Assembly (NCBI GenBank): GCA_039602395.1
Contig: JBCNJP010000010.1
Coordinates: forward strand, 32,699,828-32,763,827
Direction: 5' to 3'
Length of the DNA stretch: 64,000 bases
Origin: Deinandra increscens subsp. villosa
Taxonomy: Eukaryota > Streptophyta > Magnoliopsida > Asterales > Asteraceae
Shown: piece after piece, positions 54,671 through 64,000 of the stretch
How the letters are laid out: every line of letters starts with the position of its first letter
Numbering within the stretch: position 1 is the first letter of the stretch
Program-made: the position numbers and the translations under genes
Notes under the pieces: generated by a model
The model's database searches: none
What the model saw: only the letters and a program-made list of their open reading frames with translations
Told to the model about the DNA's origin: nothing

Positions 54671-54873
54671 CCCTTGTTGTGTTTGTGTTCCTACTGTTTG
54701 TTGTCTAGGTGGTTTTTTCCTTCGGGTTTGATTGCTTGTTTTTTTTTTTGGCTTTGACATACTTATGGGCATGTTCCTAGTATGAATTAGTAAGGACTCT
54801 CCTTGCTACTTCTTTTATTTGCGGTATATATATACAAAATCACCGGGGTAACCCTTTACCAAAAAAAAAAAAA
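54671..54873 (+). other. LINE 3' UTR and poly(A)
   Basis: The 3' UTR ends ACCGGGGTAACCCTTTACC followed by thirteen A (54861-54873). A second A run at 54889-54901 may be part of the tail after a 15-base interruption. No clear TSD could be matched with the sequence before 28001. Confidence 0.65.
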
Positions 54874-54901
54874 CCTTATGGTATTTACAAAAAAAAAAAA
54901 A

Positions 54902-55655
54902 TTGATCACATAATGATAAGAAACAATTGTAACAACTCTATGCCCTTTATAAAATTAAAACTAGGCCATTATAAATATTATAACCATTCAATGGGCTTAA
55001 GGAAAACATATGTGCGTTGGACATTAAAAAAAACAGGCCAAAAAAGCACAAATATAGTCAAAGTCTTAACAGGACTTGCAAAGATACCGTACACCTTTCC
55101 ATTCACAGGTGACCGCCACTTTGATTTCTTCACAATTTCGCCGCCGGTTCCGGTTATCTAAGATACACAATTACGATTTCCAGTATGCCATTAATCTTTT
55201 AACTTAAAGTTTTCTTTGTTCTACTTGATTTGTAAGCTGTATTCGCACATCTGTTGTTCTTGACACAGTTCTAGGGCTTTTTATAGTTCGGTCACTATGT
55301 TTAGTTATAGGTGTTAAGATTGTTGATTGCATGTGGTAATCTAACATTGTAACTACCAATTCATGTTCATATTCATAGTTAGAGCGCTGATCTTAGTTGC
55401 ATGTATTACCTACAGTCCACACTATAACTACATTCAGTTATAAGTGTTAAGATTATTGATTGCATGTAGTAATCTAACATTTTAATTACCGATTCATGTT
55501 CATATTCATAGTTACAGTATTGATCTTCATTGCATGTATTAGTTACAGCGTGCATTACAGATTTCATCAAAGACTTTATTCGAGTTGGGTATAATATACA
55601 TACTGACTTTTACTTTGTATCATTACTCGTACAAAACATCCTTTATAGATCAGAA
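54902..55655. other. upstream region of the B3-like gene copy
   Basis: A/T-rich with two diverged copies of a 120-bp stretch (about 55310-55400 and 55440-55520, sharing GTTAAGATTATTGATTGCATG words). No coding region is supported. Confidence 0.4.
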
Positions 55656-56543
55656 ATGAACTCATTCTGGAAGATACTTTTCCATACTTCATCAGACCAG
55701 CTGGTAGGTTCTCTACACTTTTCATCTTATCTTTTCTTTAATATAACAACACAAATTCATATTGCCTTTGCTATACCAGTGAATACCAACAACGTTTGCT
55801 CAAAAACGTTACAACAACATAGCACTAAGGTGTCCAGTGAAGGTGATTTTTACAGAACAGGAACAATGGAATGTAAGGATAAGAGAAATTGATGGTGACT
55901 TCTACATTTGTAATGACTGGAAGAACATTGTAGACCAGATTCCCATAGGACCAGCATACTTCATGACATTCACTCTTGAGAACGATAAGACCATGTATCT
56001 AGATGTGTTTTCGACTAACGGCTGCAACATACGATGTCTCTCTCCTGCTTCTGATGATACAGAGGAAGTTCAAGACATGGAACAACCATCTTTTGATGAG
56101 GTCGTCGTTGTTCGTAAAAACATTGTAAGTAACTTCATACTTCAGATACATACCAGATTCACACATTTGCTTATTAGATATGAAAATGTTACTTCTAATG
56201 GCATACATATTATGTAGCGACTACCAACAACACTTGCAAACATAGCTAGATTCTATGATGAGATGTGCTTGACCTTATCTATGAAGATGGTGACCCTGAG
56301 GCCTACATACTGCATGCTGAAAGTAACATGGCAACATACACTAGGTATAGTTATAGAAAAATATATCCATACTTCTAATTTTCGCTTATTAGATAGTACC
56401 TTTACATTACCTTTGAAAATTACAGGTTCAGTGTTTACGATTGGAAGTCTTTTGCCGATCGTCATGGTATTCACATTGATCAGCAGATATGCCTGAGGTA
56501 TTACTTTGAAGTCAAAGCGCTTCACATATCTCATGTCATGTGA
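55656..56543 (+). pseudogene. B3 DNA-binding domain gene copy (REM-like), frameshifted
   Basis: The pattern FWKILFHTSSDQL (55656-55703), IPVNTNNVCSKTLQQ and then VKVIFTEQEQWNVRIREIDGDFYICNDWKNIV plus YLDVFSTNGCNIR is that of a plant B3 domain, a DNA-binding fold of transcription factors. Suggested exons: 55656-55703, about 55750-56124 (GTAAGT donor), 56218-56344 (TAG acceptor), 56426-56543 (CAG acceptor, TGA stop). A one-base shift near 55822 and another near 56265 break the frame. The ends of the gene are unclear. A GC-rich CAACGCGTGGG sequence at 56682-56692 resembles the Helitron ends of H1 and H2, so it may be a captured copy. Confidence 0.6.
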
Positions 56544-56692
56544 TGGGTTTCAAGGGTCGCTTTTGAGATGTAATTGTCAGTTAACTTTGGTTGATGATTT
56601 GAAGACGACTTAACTTTGTTTTCGTGTTTGATGTAATAACTATAACTATCGTAATGTATGTTGACAAAAAAATCAGCCACAGCAACGCGTGG

Positions 56693-58900
56693 GACTTTTG
56701 CTCGTATCGTTAAAGTAGGTTAAAATGGTGTTGCCATCGAACTTGTAATAAAAACCTTGTTCAAATAAGGAAGAGATAAATATAATGTTTCTGGACAGGC
56801 CAGGTGCATATAAACAGTTATCTAAAGTAACTACAAGGCCAGAAAGACATGTAAGAGAATATATGCCGGTAGCCAAGACCGGGACACTTTTTCCATCGCC
56901 GACAATGAGTTCCATGCCGCCGTGTTCTATCTTCTTCCACTTCTCAGGCTCTTGCAAAATATTAACAATGTGGTAACCCCATCCAGTATCAAATACCCAT
57001 GTATTGGAAGACATAGTGAAAAGTTCAATAACGTGTACTGAAATACCTGATGATGAACCCTTGTCAGAGTTTCTAGTCATCTTGATCTTAGCAATGTAGA
57101 TGGGGCAGTTGTGTTTCCAGTGGCCCATCTTATTACATTCAAAGCATTGACGTCCCTGTGGAGGTGGCGCTAGTGGTTTCTTGCCCTTGCTTTCTTTCCG
57201 TTTCTTCTTGGATTTGGTGATTCTTGTATCGGCAACTCTGAGCACGTCTGGCGTGGTCCTCATCCTAACATCGGAAATCAATGCATGACCTCTTTTATTG
57301 TCTAAGCCGAACAATTAATCGCATGAATGCGATAGTGCTCAGGCAGAGAACCAAGAACAAATACATATAAGAACATTCCTTCCGGAATGGTATAGCCGAG
57401 TCGACCAGCTTGTCGCGATACGCTTTCATCACCACGACATGATCATAAGGTGAAAATTGGGTGACATTGTGTAGGTTATGAATTGTTGAAGTGCATTGTA
57501 CCGTTCACTCCTTTGACTCAACTCAAATAAATCTTTGAGTTTCCTTATGATGTCATAAGCACTCAAGTCTATAAAGTTGTACCGTTAATCTTGTGTCATG
57601 CTCTATAATATAAGCTCAGTGACGCCCTTAGAATTGTCAGTGTGCTTTTGGATCTCCATCCACGAGCGATCATTTACCAAGTAATATGGTATGCTCGGGA
57701 TGGGTCGGTCAAGGACATAGAGTTTCCCGAAAAGCCTCAAAATATTTCTGAGAAGGATTTACCATTGAACTTAATGGAATTAAGTTTTCAATAGCCTTCT
57801 GAAATAAGCAAAGTAATTTGAAATTAGAATTTTCGATGTAAAATATTTTCTTATTATAAATTGGTAAGATTTATTTTGTAAGAAAATTGAAAATTTGATT
57901 AGCCAAGTTACTTAAGATCGCCAAGTGGGCCCCAGGAGCAAGTTGTGTAACCAAACTGACAACGAGTGTCAATTGCGAGATCATAGTCACAACTCTCGGT
58001 ATGAGGCCGCAAAATACAACCTTTTGTATTGTCGCGATACGTCTAGCCTCATCCATACCCACCTTATTTGTAGACACTGATAGTGCGTTGTTTAATACTC
58101 CAACACTACAAATATATACAAAGAAAGCGATAGTAATTCCAAATGGTCAATGTGATAGACACGGTGTTTAATACTCCAATGTCCACACCTTGGAAGATAC
58201 CCTGAACACCAAGTGTGGTGTTTAATACTCCAACACTGATGCATCGGTAAATATGTTCCAAGTTTGACTTGATTTTGGATGGCATGAACTATCAATTTAT
58301 TATTACCAGATAGGGATATTAGAAATCTACTTTTAATATTGGTGATCGCTAGACACAAACGATAAACCCTATTATCACTTAAGACTTGTATTTTAAATAA
58401 CCTATTTAAAATATCTAAGCGTTGCGAATGATATACAATTATGTGTTAGCGGCATTAAGGTCTTGTTCTTGCTAGAGCCATATTAGCAAGACCAGAGGGT
58501 CATAAAAAACAAAAAGTGAACAAACCACAAGGAAGGCATCTTTATGCGTCCCCGCATCTGGTTCAGCTCCCACTGACCTCCAGACACCTTTTGGCAAGTG
58601 CTTGATCTTCTGGTCATTGTTTTACAAAATTGACATTTACAAAAGTAAATCTAGCTCTACAACTTTGAATCCCGAAAACAGCGGGTCAACCAAAACCAAA
58701 AAGATATACAATGGGCCAACAATTTGGGCCTAACAGAGAATAACCAAACACGACATAAAACACAAAACATGCATTTATCATAAAAGGGTCGGCCGTAACA
58801 CACAACAGAATAAAATAAGAATTAACATGTAATTCGTTTCGCAATTTGAAAATGAGTCAAAATTACGAACCACCAGTTATAAAAGGACCGATCTGATTTG
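56693..58900 (-). pseudogene. copia element J, gag and protease remnant
   Basis: On the minus strand 56673-57314 encodes a lysine-rich segment, a zinc knuckle CFECNKMGHWKHNC and a protease region in which the active site is FDTGWGYH, with W where C is usual. Upstream, 57315-58400 holds shattered gag frames (for example LGSLPEHYRIHAI-like words near 57330). The PBS-like GTGATACCA (58907-58915) is next to the LTR at 58917. The element is cut at about 56693. Confidence 0.75.
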
Positions 58901-58916
58901 TGCGCGGTGATACCAC

Positions 58917-60097
58917 TGTTGGGTTTTATAATGGATATCCAGGTTGCCCGTTAAAATTTTGAAACAAATATTTAACGAGTTTAATTATCTAAAACAGATA
59001 CGCAGCGGAAAAAAGTTTTACGTGAATAAATAAAATGGATAACAGGATCAGATCACCAGACAAAACGCAAATACAGAATTTAAATAAATAAATATATATC
59101 TAAATAAACGAGTTAGATATACCTTGGCGAAATTCGAACAATCGTTCGAGACACCAGGATTAAACGAACTGGGGCTAGGTTGAACCGAGACACCCGACTC
59201 AAATCTGTGAGACAGATCTTCGACAACATATGATGACGTTGGGGGCTTCGACATCAACGACGGTATTGCAAGCGAACCGACATCCATGGTGGTAACGAAA
59301 CGACGCCGCGTATCACGACGTCTGAAACCAAAGGCTCCGTGGTACGCGAAGCCGAGATCGATCCGAAGATCAGATCACCGCCACGTGGTGGTGGCAGAGG
59401 CAGGGCGGCGGCGACGGCGTATAGCGGCGTCGGCCACCCAGTCAATTTTGAGGAGGCGCCGCTGGAGGTCGCTAGCGGCAGCCTAGGTTGCGCCGGCAGC
59501 GCCAAGACCACCTCTTGGTGGTCGGCGAAAGGAGGTGCGACGGCAGCGGCAGCCGCGAATGCGACGCCAACAACTTCTTCGGTGGCACGTAAACGGGCAG
59601 CCGCGACGGTTTTGAGCGAGCGGCGGCGGCTAAGCGAGAATCCATCAGAAAAAGAAGGGTGACAACCAACAAAGAGGAGGTGGCGGCGGCGACGGTAAGC
59701 TGAAGGGAGGGGGATCGGCGGTGACCGTTTAAGGGAGCAGTGGATTAGGGTTTCGTTTAGTTTTCTGTGTCTCTCATAATTGACACCCTAATCCCTTTTT
59801 TAAAACCCCTATGGGATTTTAGCAAGTAAAAGCCCAATCCGAGCCCACACTCGCAACCCAATTATATTTAGTTGTCTTTCCGATGACAACAATTATAATT
59901 CGTCTTTCATCGTAAAACGTTTTACGAGCGTTTATGTTTCGTTACTTAAAATAAATAATATATAATTATTTATTTATCTCGTTCATTTGCTAATTATTTA
60001 ATAGTTAGTCTTTTGTTCGTTGAAACCAGCGTAACTCTTACGGGTCTACACCGGGTCGGTTACGTTACCGTCTGGTCAGGACATTCAATATCCAACA
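58917..60097 (-). repeat. 5' LTR of copia element J
   Basis: From TGTTGGGTTTTATAATGG to TTCAATATCCAACA, so TG...CA on the coding strand, 1,181 bp. A GC-rich block at 59340-59700 contains open frames on both strands which I take as a by-product of base composition. No second LTR is present. Confidence 0.7.
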
Positions 60098-60603
60098 GAT
60101 TCTCCATCCCGAGTGGTAACACGTAGGTTTCGGCTTCTATTATTATTTTATTTTCATTTTAATATAAAGCTCAAGATGAAAGATGGAACATGGGGCACCT
60201 AATGTATAGTTTCGGCTTTACTACTTCACTTAAGATGAGAATCCACTAGAATTCATTATCAGATTATTTATTTATTTATTTATTTATTTAACATTTTCAG
60301 GAAATTTAAGCTAACAAAAGTCAGCTGGGCCTACCACCACATTACTGATTAGGCATAATTTCAAACTTTATCTATTTTGACTAAAAAGCTCAAAACTCCA
60401 GTTTTCCCATCAATTTCCATTTGATAGCAGACAAAATCAAGGACTAAATTAGGGGAAATTTTTTAATTCTTTTAAAAATATTCACAATTTTAAGCAATTT
60501 CAATTCAATTTAGCCCCATCCCCATACTTAATTCGTGTATTATCTCTAATATACGATAAACAAAACAAAATAAAGGGGAAAGGGAACTGAAATACTCCCC
60601 TGA
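60098..60603. other. unassigned stretch with (ATTT)n
   Basis: Unique A/T-rich sequence with an (ATTT)n microsatellite at 60265-60290. No gene seen. Confidence 0.5.
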
Positions 60604-60758
60604 TCACTGTTGTGTGCCAGTGTCTAGAAGCTGGAAGATGAGTCCTGAAACAACTCTTGACTGGACAAGTGCCAAATTGTCTCCAAAAATGTCCAAAATC
60701 CTAACAAGATTAAACAACTCTCGACGAACATGTGCCGGAACTGTCTCGCCAGCACAAA
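60604..60758 (-). pseudogene. orphan last exon of an unknown gene
   Basis: On the minus strand an AG acceptor (60759-60760) is followed by an open frame with conserved-looking helical sequence (VRRELFNLVRILDIFGDNLA) ending in TGA at 60604. Codon use and the acceptor suggest a real exon. I do not recognise the protein and found no convincing neighbouring exon. Confidence 0.4.
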
Positions 60759-61409
60759 CTATCAAACAAACCCAAAACTCAACCAAATCAAACATAATAT
60801 ATATCAATAAAGATCCAGCCTGCCCATACAGAAGGATACAGAGTTCTATGTTAAAAATATGAATACATCAATGTTAGAAAATGAAAATACAACTCGAACC
60901 GAACACTAAACTAGTGAATCAAGGCAGCTGGCGGTCTGGTGGTGAGACTGGGAAGAAAACATAAAATGATATGGATTATCAGTCAGGTCTCAACATCGGG
61001 AAGGTTTTAGAAAATTTTAAGAATTTGAAAAGTGGAACAATTGACAAAAGGACGGACCGTTTGTTTGTCATTTATGAGGTGAAAGGTACGCTTTGACCAA
61101 AATTCAGCATGACTGTGAAACCTCTGATACAGACTGCTTAATTGTCATTTATGATGTGACGGTCCGTATCCCCTAAACATCAACAATTTCATGAAAACAC
61201 ATTTGCGGCCTGTCGGATTAAAGATTGATACCCGACGATCCATAAACCCTGCATTACCTACAACCTGTAACATCTCAAAATTTCTAAATTGTTCAAATTC
61301 GATGTATTCCGTTATGTGTTAAGGGTTATTAATGAAAATGTGGAAATTTGGATGAAAATAACTTCGGAAATGTAATATTGGGGGACCAAATTAGTAACTA
61401 TGCTTGAGT
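60759..61409. other. unassigned stretch
   Basis: No coding region or repeat was recognised. It could contain intron of the orphan exon. Confidence 0.4.
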
Positions 61410-61632
61410 TAAATTTTTTTTAATGGCAAATTTGGATCACTGACGGGGGCATTACCCACCCACCCGATCATCTCCAATCCCCATCAGGAGGAAACTCACC
61501 ATATGTGAGAAAACCCCCTGGCCCAACTTGTAACCCCCATTTATTTATTTTTTGTTACAAGTGGGACTTGAACCCAAGACCTCCCATTTATAATGTCTTG
61601 GGTACCTCCCCCTAGCCAATTGAGCTAGAATT
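61410..61632 (-). mobile_element. SINE, tRNA-derived
   Basis: The minus strand has an A box TAGCTCAATTGG (within 61613-61627) and a B box GGTTCAAGTCC (61563-61573), spaced as in tRNA-like RNA polymerase III promoters, followed by a tRNA-unrelated body and an A-rich end near 61415-61425. TTAATGG occurs at both edges and may be a remnant TSD. Confidence 0.75.
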
Positions 61633-61699
61633 AATGGTGAAACCTGCACGATATAAGTCATGATGAGAGATAAACTTACAAAGCGGCCCGAGTTTGACC

Positions 61700-62990
61700 A
61701 TTTATCAAACCAGATAGAAGTGTTCCTCCCATCACCAATAATCGACCAGACAAAAGGACGAATAGCATGAAGAACAGAGCAAAGCTTCCTGCAACTCCAG
61801 CAACAGACTTTAGGACAAGGGCACTCTCAAAAAGATCTATTTTTTAGTCTGTAGGAATGCACCCAAGCAACCCAAAGAGACTCCCGCTTAGTAATGATGC
61901 TCCAAATATCGGAAACCATAAGAGCCTTGTTCATATCAGTGATACGTCTAATGCCAAGACCCCCTTCAGATTTAGGAGTACAAACATCTCTCCAAGCCAT
62001 GTTTGCCATACCCTTCTTGAAGACACCATGGCATCACAGAAAGTCTTTCATTTTCTTCTCTAACAAGGAGATGATGCTTGAAGGAAGAAAGAAAACTAAA
62101 GCCCAATACACATGGAGGGAGGATAAAACAGAAGAGATAAGCTGCAATCTTCCAGCATATGATATAAGCTTATTCCTCCAACTCGCAATACGGCTCTCAA
62201 GCCTCTCAATGAGAGGAACACAATCCCTAGTCAGCAACCCGGTAGAAATTAAGGGAACACCCAAATAGCGAACAGGGAGTAGACCCTCCACCATATTCAT
62301 AACAGCAAGAATACCATCTTTAGTGAGATCAGAGACATTGCAGAAATAACTGGTACTCTTCTGTGGACTAGGAACCAGACCAGACATCCTGGAAAACTTG
62401 CTTAAAGATTGAATAATACAAGAAGCAGAAGCAATGTCCTCTCTAGCAAAAATGAAAAGGTCATCAGTAAAGCAGAGATTAATAATTTTCTGTTTCTCAC
62501 ACCTATTATGGTATCTGAAAAATGAATCAATACGCACAACATGATTGAGAACAAGGGTGAGAATCTCTATAACCAAGGTAAAAAGATAAGAGGATAAAGG
62601 GCATCCTTGTCTAAGACCCCTTTTGCCTTTGAAATATCCATGGATATTACCATTAACATAGATAGAATAAGAAGGAGTCGAGACACAAGTCATGATCCAA
62701 CCAATCATTCTCGCATGAAAACCGAACCCGACAAGAACCTCCCAAAGAAAACCCCAATCCACAGTGTCATAAGCCTTTCGGAATATCAATTTTAAAGGCA
62801 CAACGGGGCGGACCAATACCACGGTGGTAGTTTTGCATCAGCTCCTGGACAAGAAGAATGTTTAATCAGAAATTTTCCTCCATGGATGAAAGCCGACTGG
62901 TTCATACCCATAATCGTAGACAGCTCCATCTTGATTCTGTCAGCGATAATCTTTCTGATGCATATGAAGCTCCATCTTAGCTCAGCCATA
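61700..62990 (-). pseudogene. LINE reverse transcriptase fragment (second LINE)
   Basis: The minus strand gives IADRIK and NQSAFI motifs (62792-62989), then KAYDTVDWGF, RGLRQGCPLS and the active site FTDDLFIFA (A of FADD replaced by T), then VRYLGVPLI (62034-62822), and further on CTPKSEGGLGIRR (61827-62009). It is close to the RT of the first LINE but in opposite orientation and clearly diverged. Both ends of the element are missing. Confidence 0.88.
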
Positions 62991-63278
62991 TTTTTCTTTT
63001 GTGTGTTTGTTATGTTCTTATTCTAGGTAATCAGGAAAATCCGGGGACTCGGGGATGAGAGCAAGTGGAATCGAGGCTTTATGTTATTTCAGTATTTTAA
63101 TTAAGACATTAATCAGGATTTCCTTTGAATATTTGTTGGGTTTGGATTGTTAGAATTTCTTTAAGGATTTGGACCTTGTTTTATTTATGAAGGAAGTATT
63201 TTATTTATATCTGTAATAGTGATATCTTGACCATTTACGGGTTGGGGTGTTTGACCATTTACGGGTTGGGGTGTTACA
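62979..63278 (+). repeat. 3' portion of the 5' LTR of gypsy element F
   Basis: Closely matches 25230-25503 (LTR E) from CTCAGCC to GGGGTGTTACA, and is truncated at the left by the LINE fragment. A 22-bp segment (TTGACCATTTACGGGTTGGG plus GT) is duplicated in tandem at 63229-63272, which LTR E lacks. Confidence 0.85.
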
Positions 63279-63282
63279 ATTA

Positions 63283-63294
63283 TGGTATCAGAGA
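63283..63294 (+). other. primer-binding site of gypsy element F
   Basis: TGGTATCAGAGA a few bases after the LTR end; complementary to initiator methionine tRNA except at the last position. Confidence 0.8.
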
Positions 63295-63449
63295 AAAGGC
63301 TTTTTCTTGTAGGGAACTTAAATCCTAATAATTTAACATGGGAGGTAATGGGTAGACATTGGGTTAGGATTTCACCGTTCACCTATTTGTGTCTCTTAGT
63401 TTCTGCCGTCTTCTATATTTGTCTGCTTATAAGTATACCTTCATTTCAG

Positions 63450-64000
63450 ATGCCTTCTAAGAGATGTGTGAGTACTCGCAATAACGATGCGAATGACCCT
63501 CCTTTAGAGACTCTAATTGCTAATGCCGTCAATGCTGCGATTGCCACAATGATTCCAAATTTGATCCAACAGTTGCAAGGTGGAAACGGAGGTAACGGTG
63601 GAAACGGTGGTAACAGTGGAAATGATGGTACTGGTGGAAACGGTGGTAACGTTGGAAATAATGGTAATGGTGGGAATGGTGGAAACGGTGGGTGGTAATG
63701 GTGGAGATGATGGAAATGGTGGGAATTGTGGTAATGGTGGAGATGATGGAAATGGTGGTAACGGTGGAGATGGTGGAGACGACGAGCCACCACCTCCTGT
63801 TGGTATTCAAGTTTGGTTGGACTACTTTCAGAAGCAAAGGCCTAACTCGTTTAGTACTGCTACAACCCCTGTCGAGGCCCATAACTGGATTGCTCACATC
63901 AAAAAACTATTTGAAGTACTTGGGGTGGATGATGTATTTAAAGTCATATTAGCAACATACAAGCTAGAGGATGATGCTCTTCGTAGGTGGGAAACTCTGA
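63450..64000 (+). CDS. gag of gypsy element F, partial, frameshifted
   Basis: From the ATG at 63450 the frame encodes a short N-terminus, a helix (LIANAVNAAIATMIPNLIQQ) and a glycine/asparagine-rich low-complexity region built from GGNGGN repeats. One extra G near 63690 shifts the frame to a TAA at 63696. The next frame continues with VGIQVWLDYFQKQRP, then TPVEAHNWIAHIKKLF and DDALRRWETL, which is the conserved core of Ty3/gypsy gag. It runs off the window end. Gag of this group forms the particle. The frameshift lies in a repetitive tract, so a sequencing error is possible. Confidence 0.85.

Larger units (their letters stand above)
28001..54873 (+). mobile_element. L1-like LINE, 5'-truncated, split by gypsy element D
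   Basis: Parts 28001-28808 and 51790-54873 together give the end of ORF1, ORF2 with endonuclease, RT and a C-terminal zinc-binding region, a 3' UTR and a poly(A) of 13 at 54861. Codon phase continues across element D if one copy of ATGTG is removed. Several stops, frameshifts and a deletion after the RT palm show that it is long dead. The 5' end lies within ORF1, as usual for truncated LINEs. Confidence 0.88.

Noticed and set aside
59254..59672. Overlapping arginine- and proline-rich frames on both strands
   Set aside because: GC-rich block in the LTR of element J; frames open on both strands, low complexity, no known motif.
61563..61627. A tRNA gene on the minus strand
   Set aside because: A and B boxes are present but no cloverleaf with acceptor stem can be made; tail and body fit a SINE.
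63446..63897. Histidine-rich antisense frames
   Set aside because: Antisense shadow of the glycine/asparagine-rich repeat in gag of element F.

Overview
This is plant nuclear DNA, eudicot by retroelement content and plausibly Asteraceae (inference; no marker gene proves the family). I find no intact host gene. The window is a nest of transposable elements that have inserted into one another, plus broken or captured pieces of host genes. Orientation and order of insertion can be read from target-site duplications (TSDs), primer-binding sites (PBS), polypurine tracts (PPT) and interrupted reading frames.

Region 1 (1-15300). A young Ty1/copia element of Sirevirus type, 12.66 kb on the minus strand (1249-13907, element A), has 476-bp LTRs that differ at about four positions. 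It carries gag, protease, integrase-RT-RNaseH and a large ORF in the envelope-like position. It sits in the last exon of a small spliced gene whose product looks like a PB1-like domain protein. Excising it with one TSD copy restores that gene's frame.

Region 2 (15300-26600). The decayed 3' end and LTR of a chromodomain Ty3/gypsy element (E) has been filled with at least six families of short elements. Most are separated by long (TA)n tracts and several occur twice or three times. A copia integrase remnant and a SINE-like unit follow.

Region 3 (27150-54873). An L1-like LINE (plus strand) has inserted into a terminal-inverted-repeat element. The LINE is split by a 23-kb minus-strand gypsy element (D, 28809-51789) with a perfect 5-bp TSD. 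Inside D lie a 500-N gap, half of a second Sirevirus-like element (B), a gypsy 3' fragment (G), an inverted gypsy LTR (C) with a PPT on one side and a PBS on the other, and two Helitron-like elements side by side carrying spliced gene fragments.

Region 4 (54874-64000). A frameshifted B3-domain gene copy, the 5' half of another copia element (J), an orphan exon, a tRNA-derived SINE, a second LINE fragment and the start of a gypsy element (F) related to E.

Most interesting signal. Dense arrays of the nonamer AGCGAAACT (or its complement AGTTTCGCT) occupy equivalent places in copia element A and in the gypsy LTRs C and D: just upstream of the LTR TATA box and again in the transcribed leader. 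One stretch of the array is clearly homologous between the two superfamilies. Sirevirus B has the same layout with an unrelated motif (GCGGACCA / GGACCATATGGTCC). Also unusual are three tandem hairpins with a conserved core and different but self-complementary stems between pol and the env-like ORF of element A.
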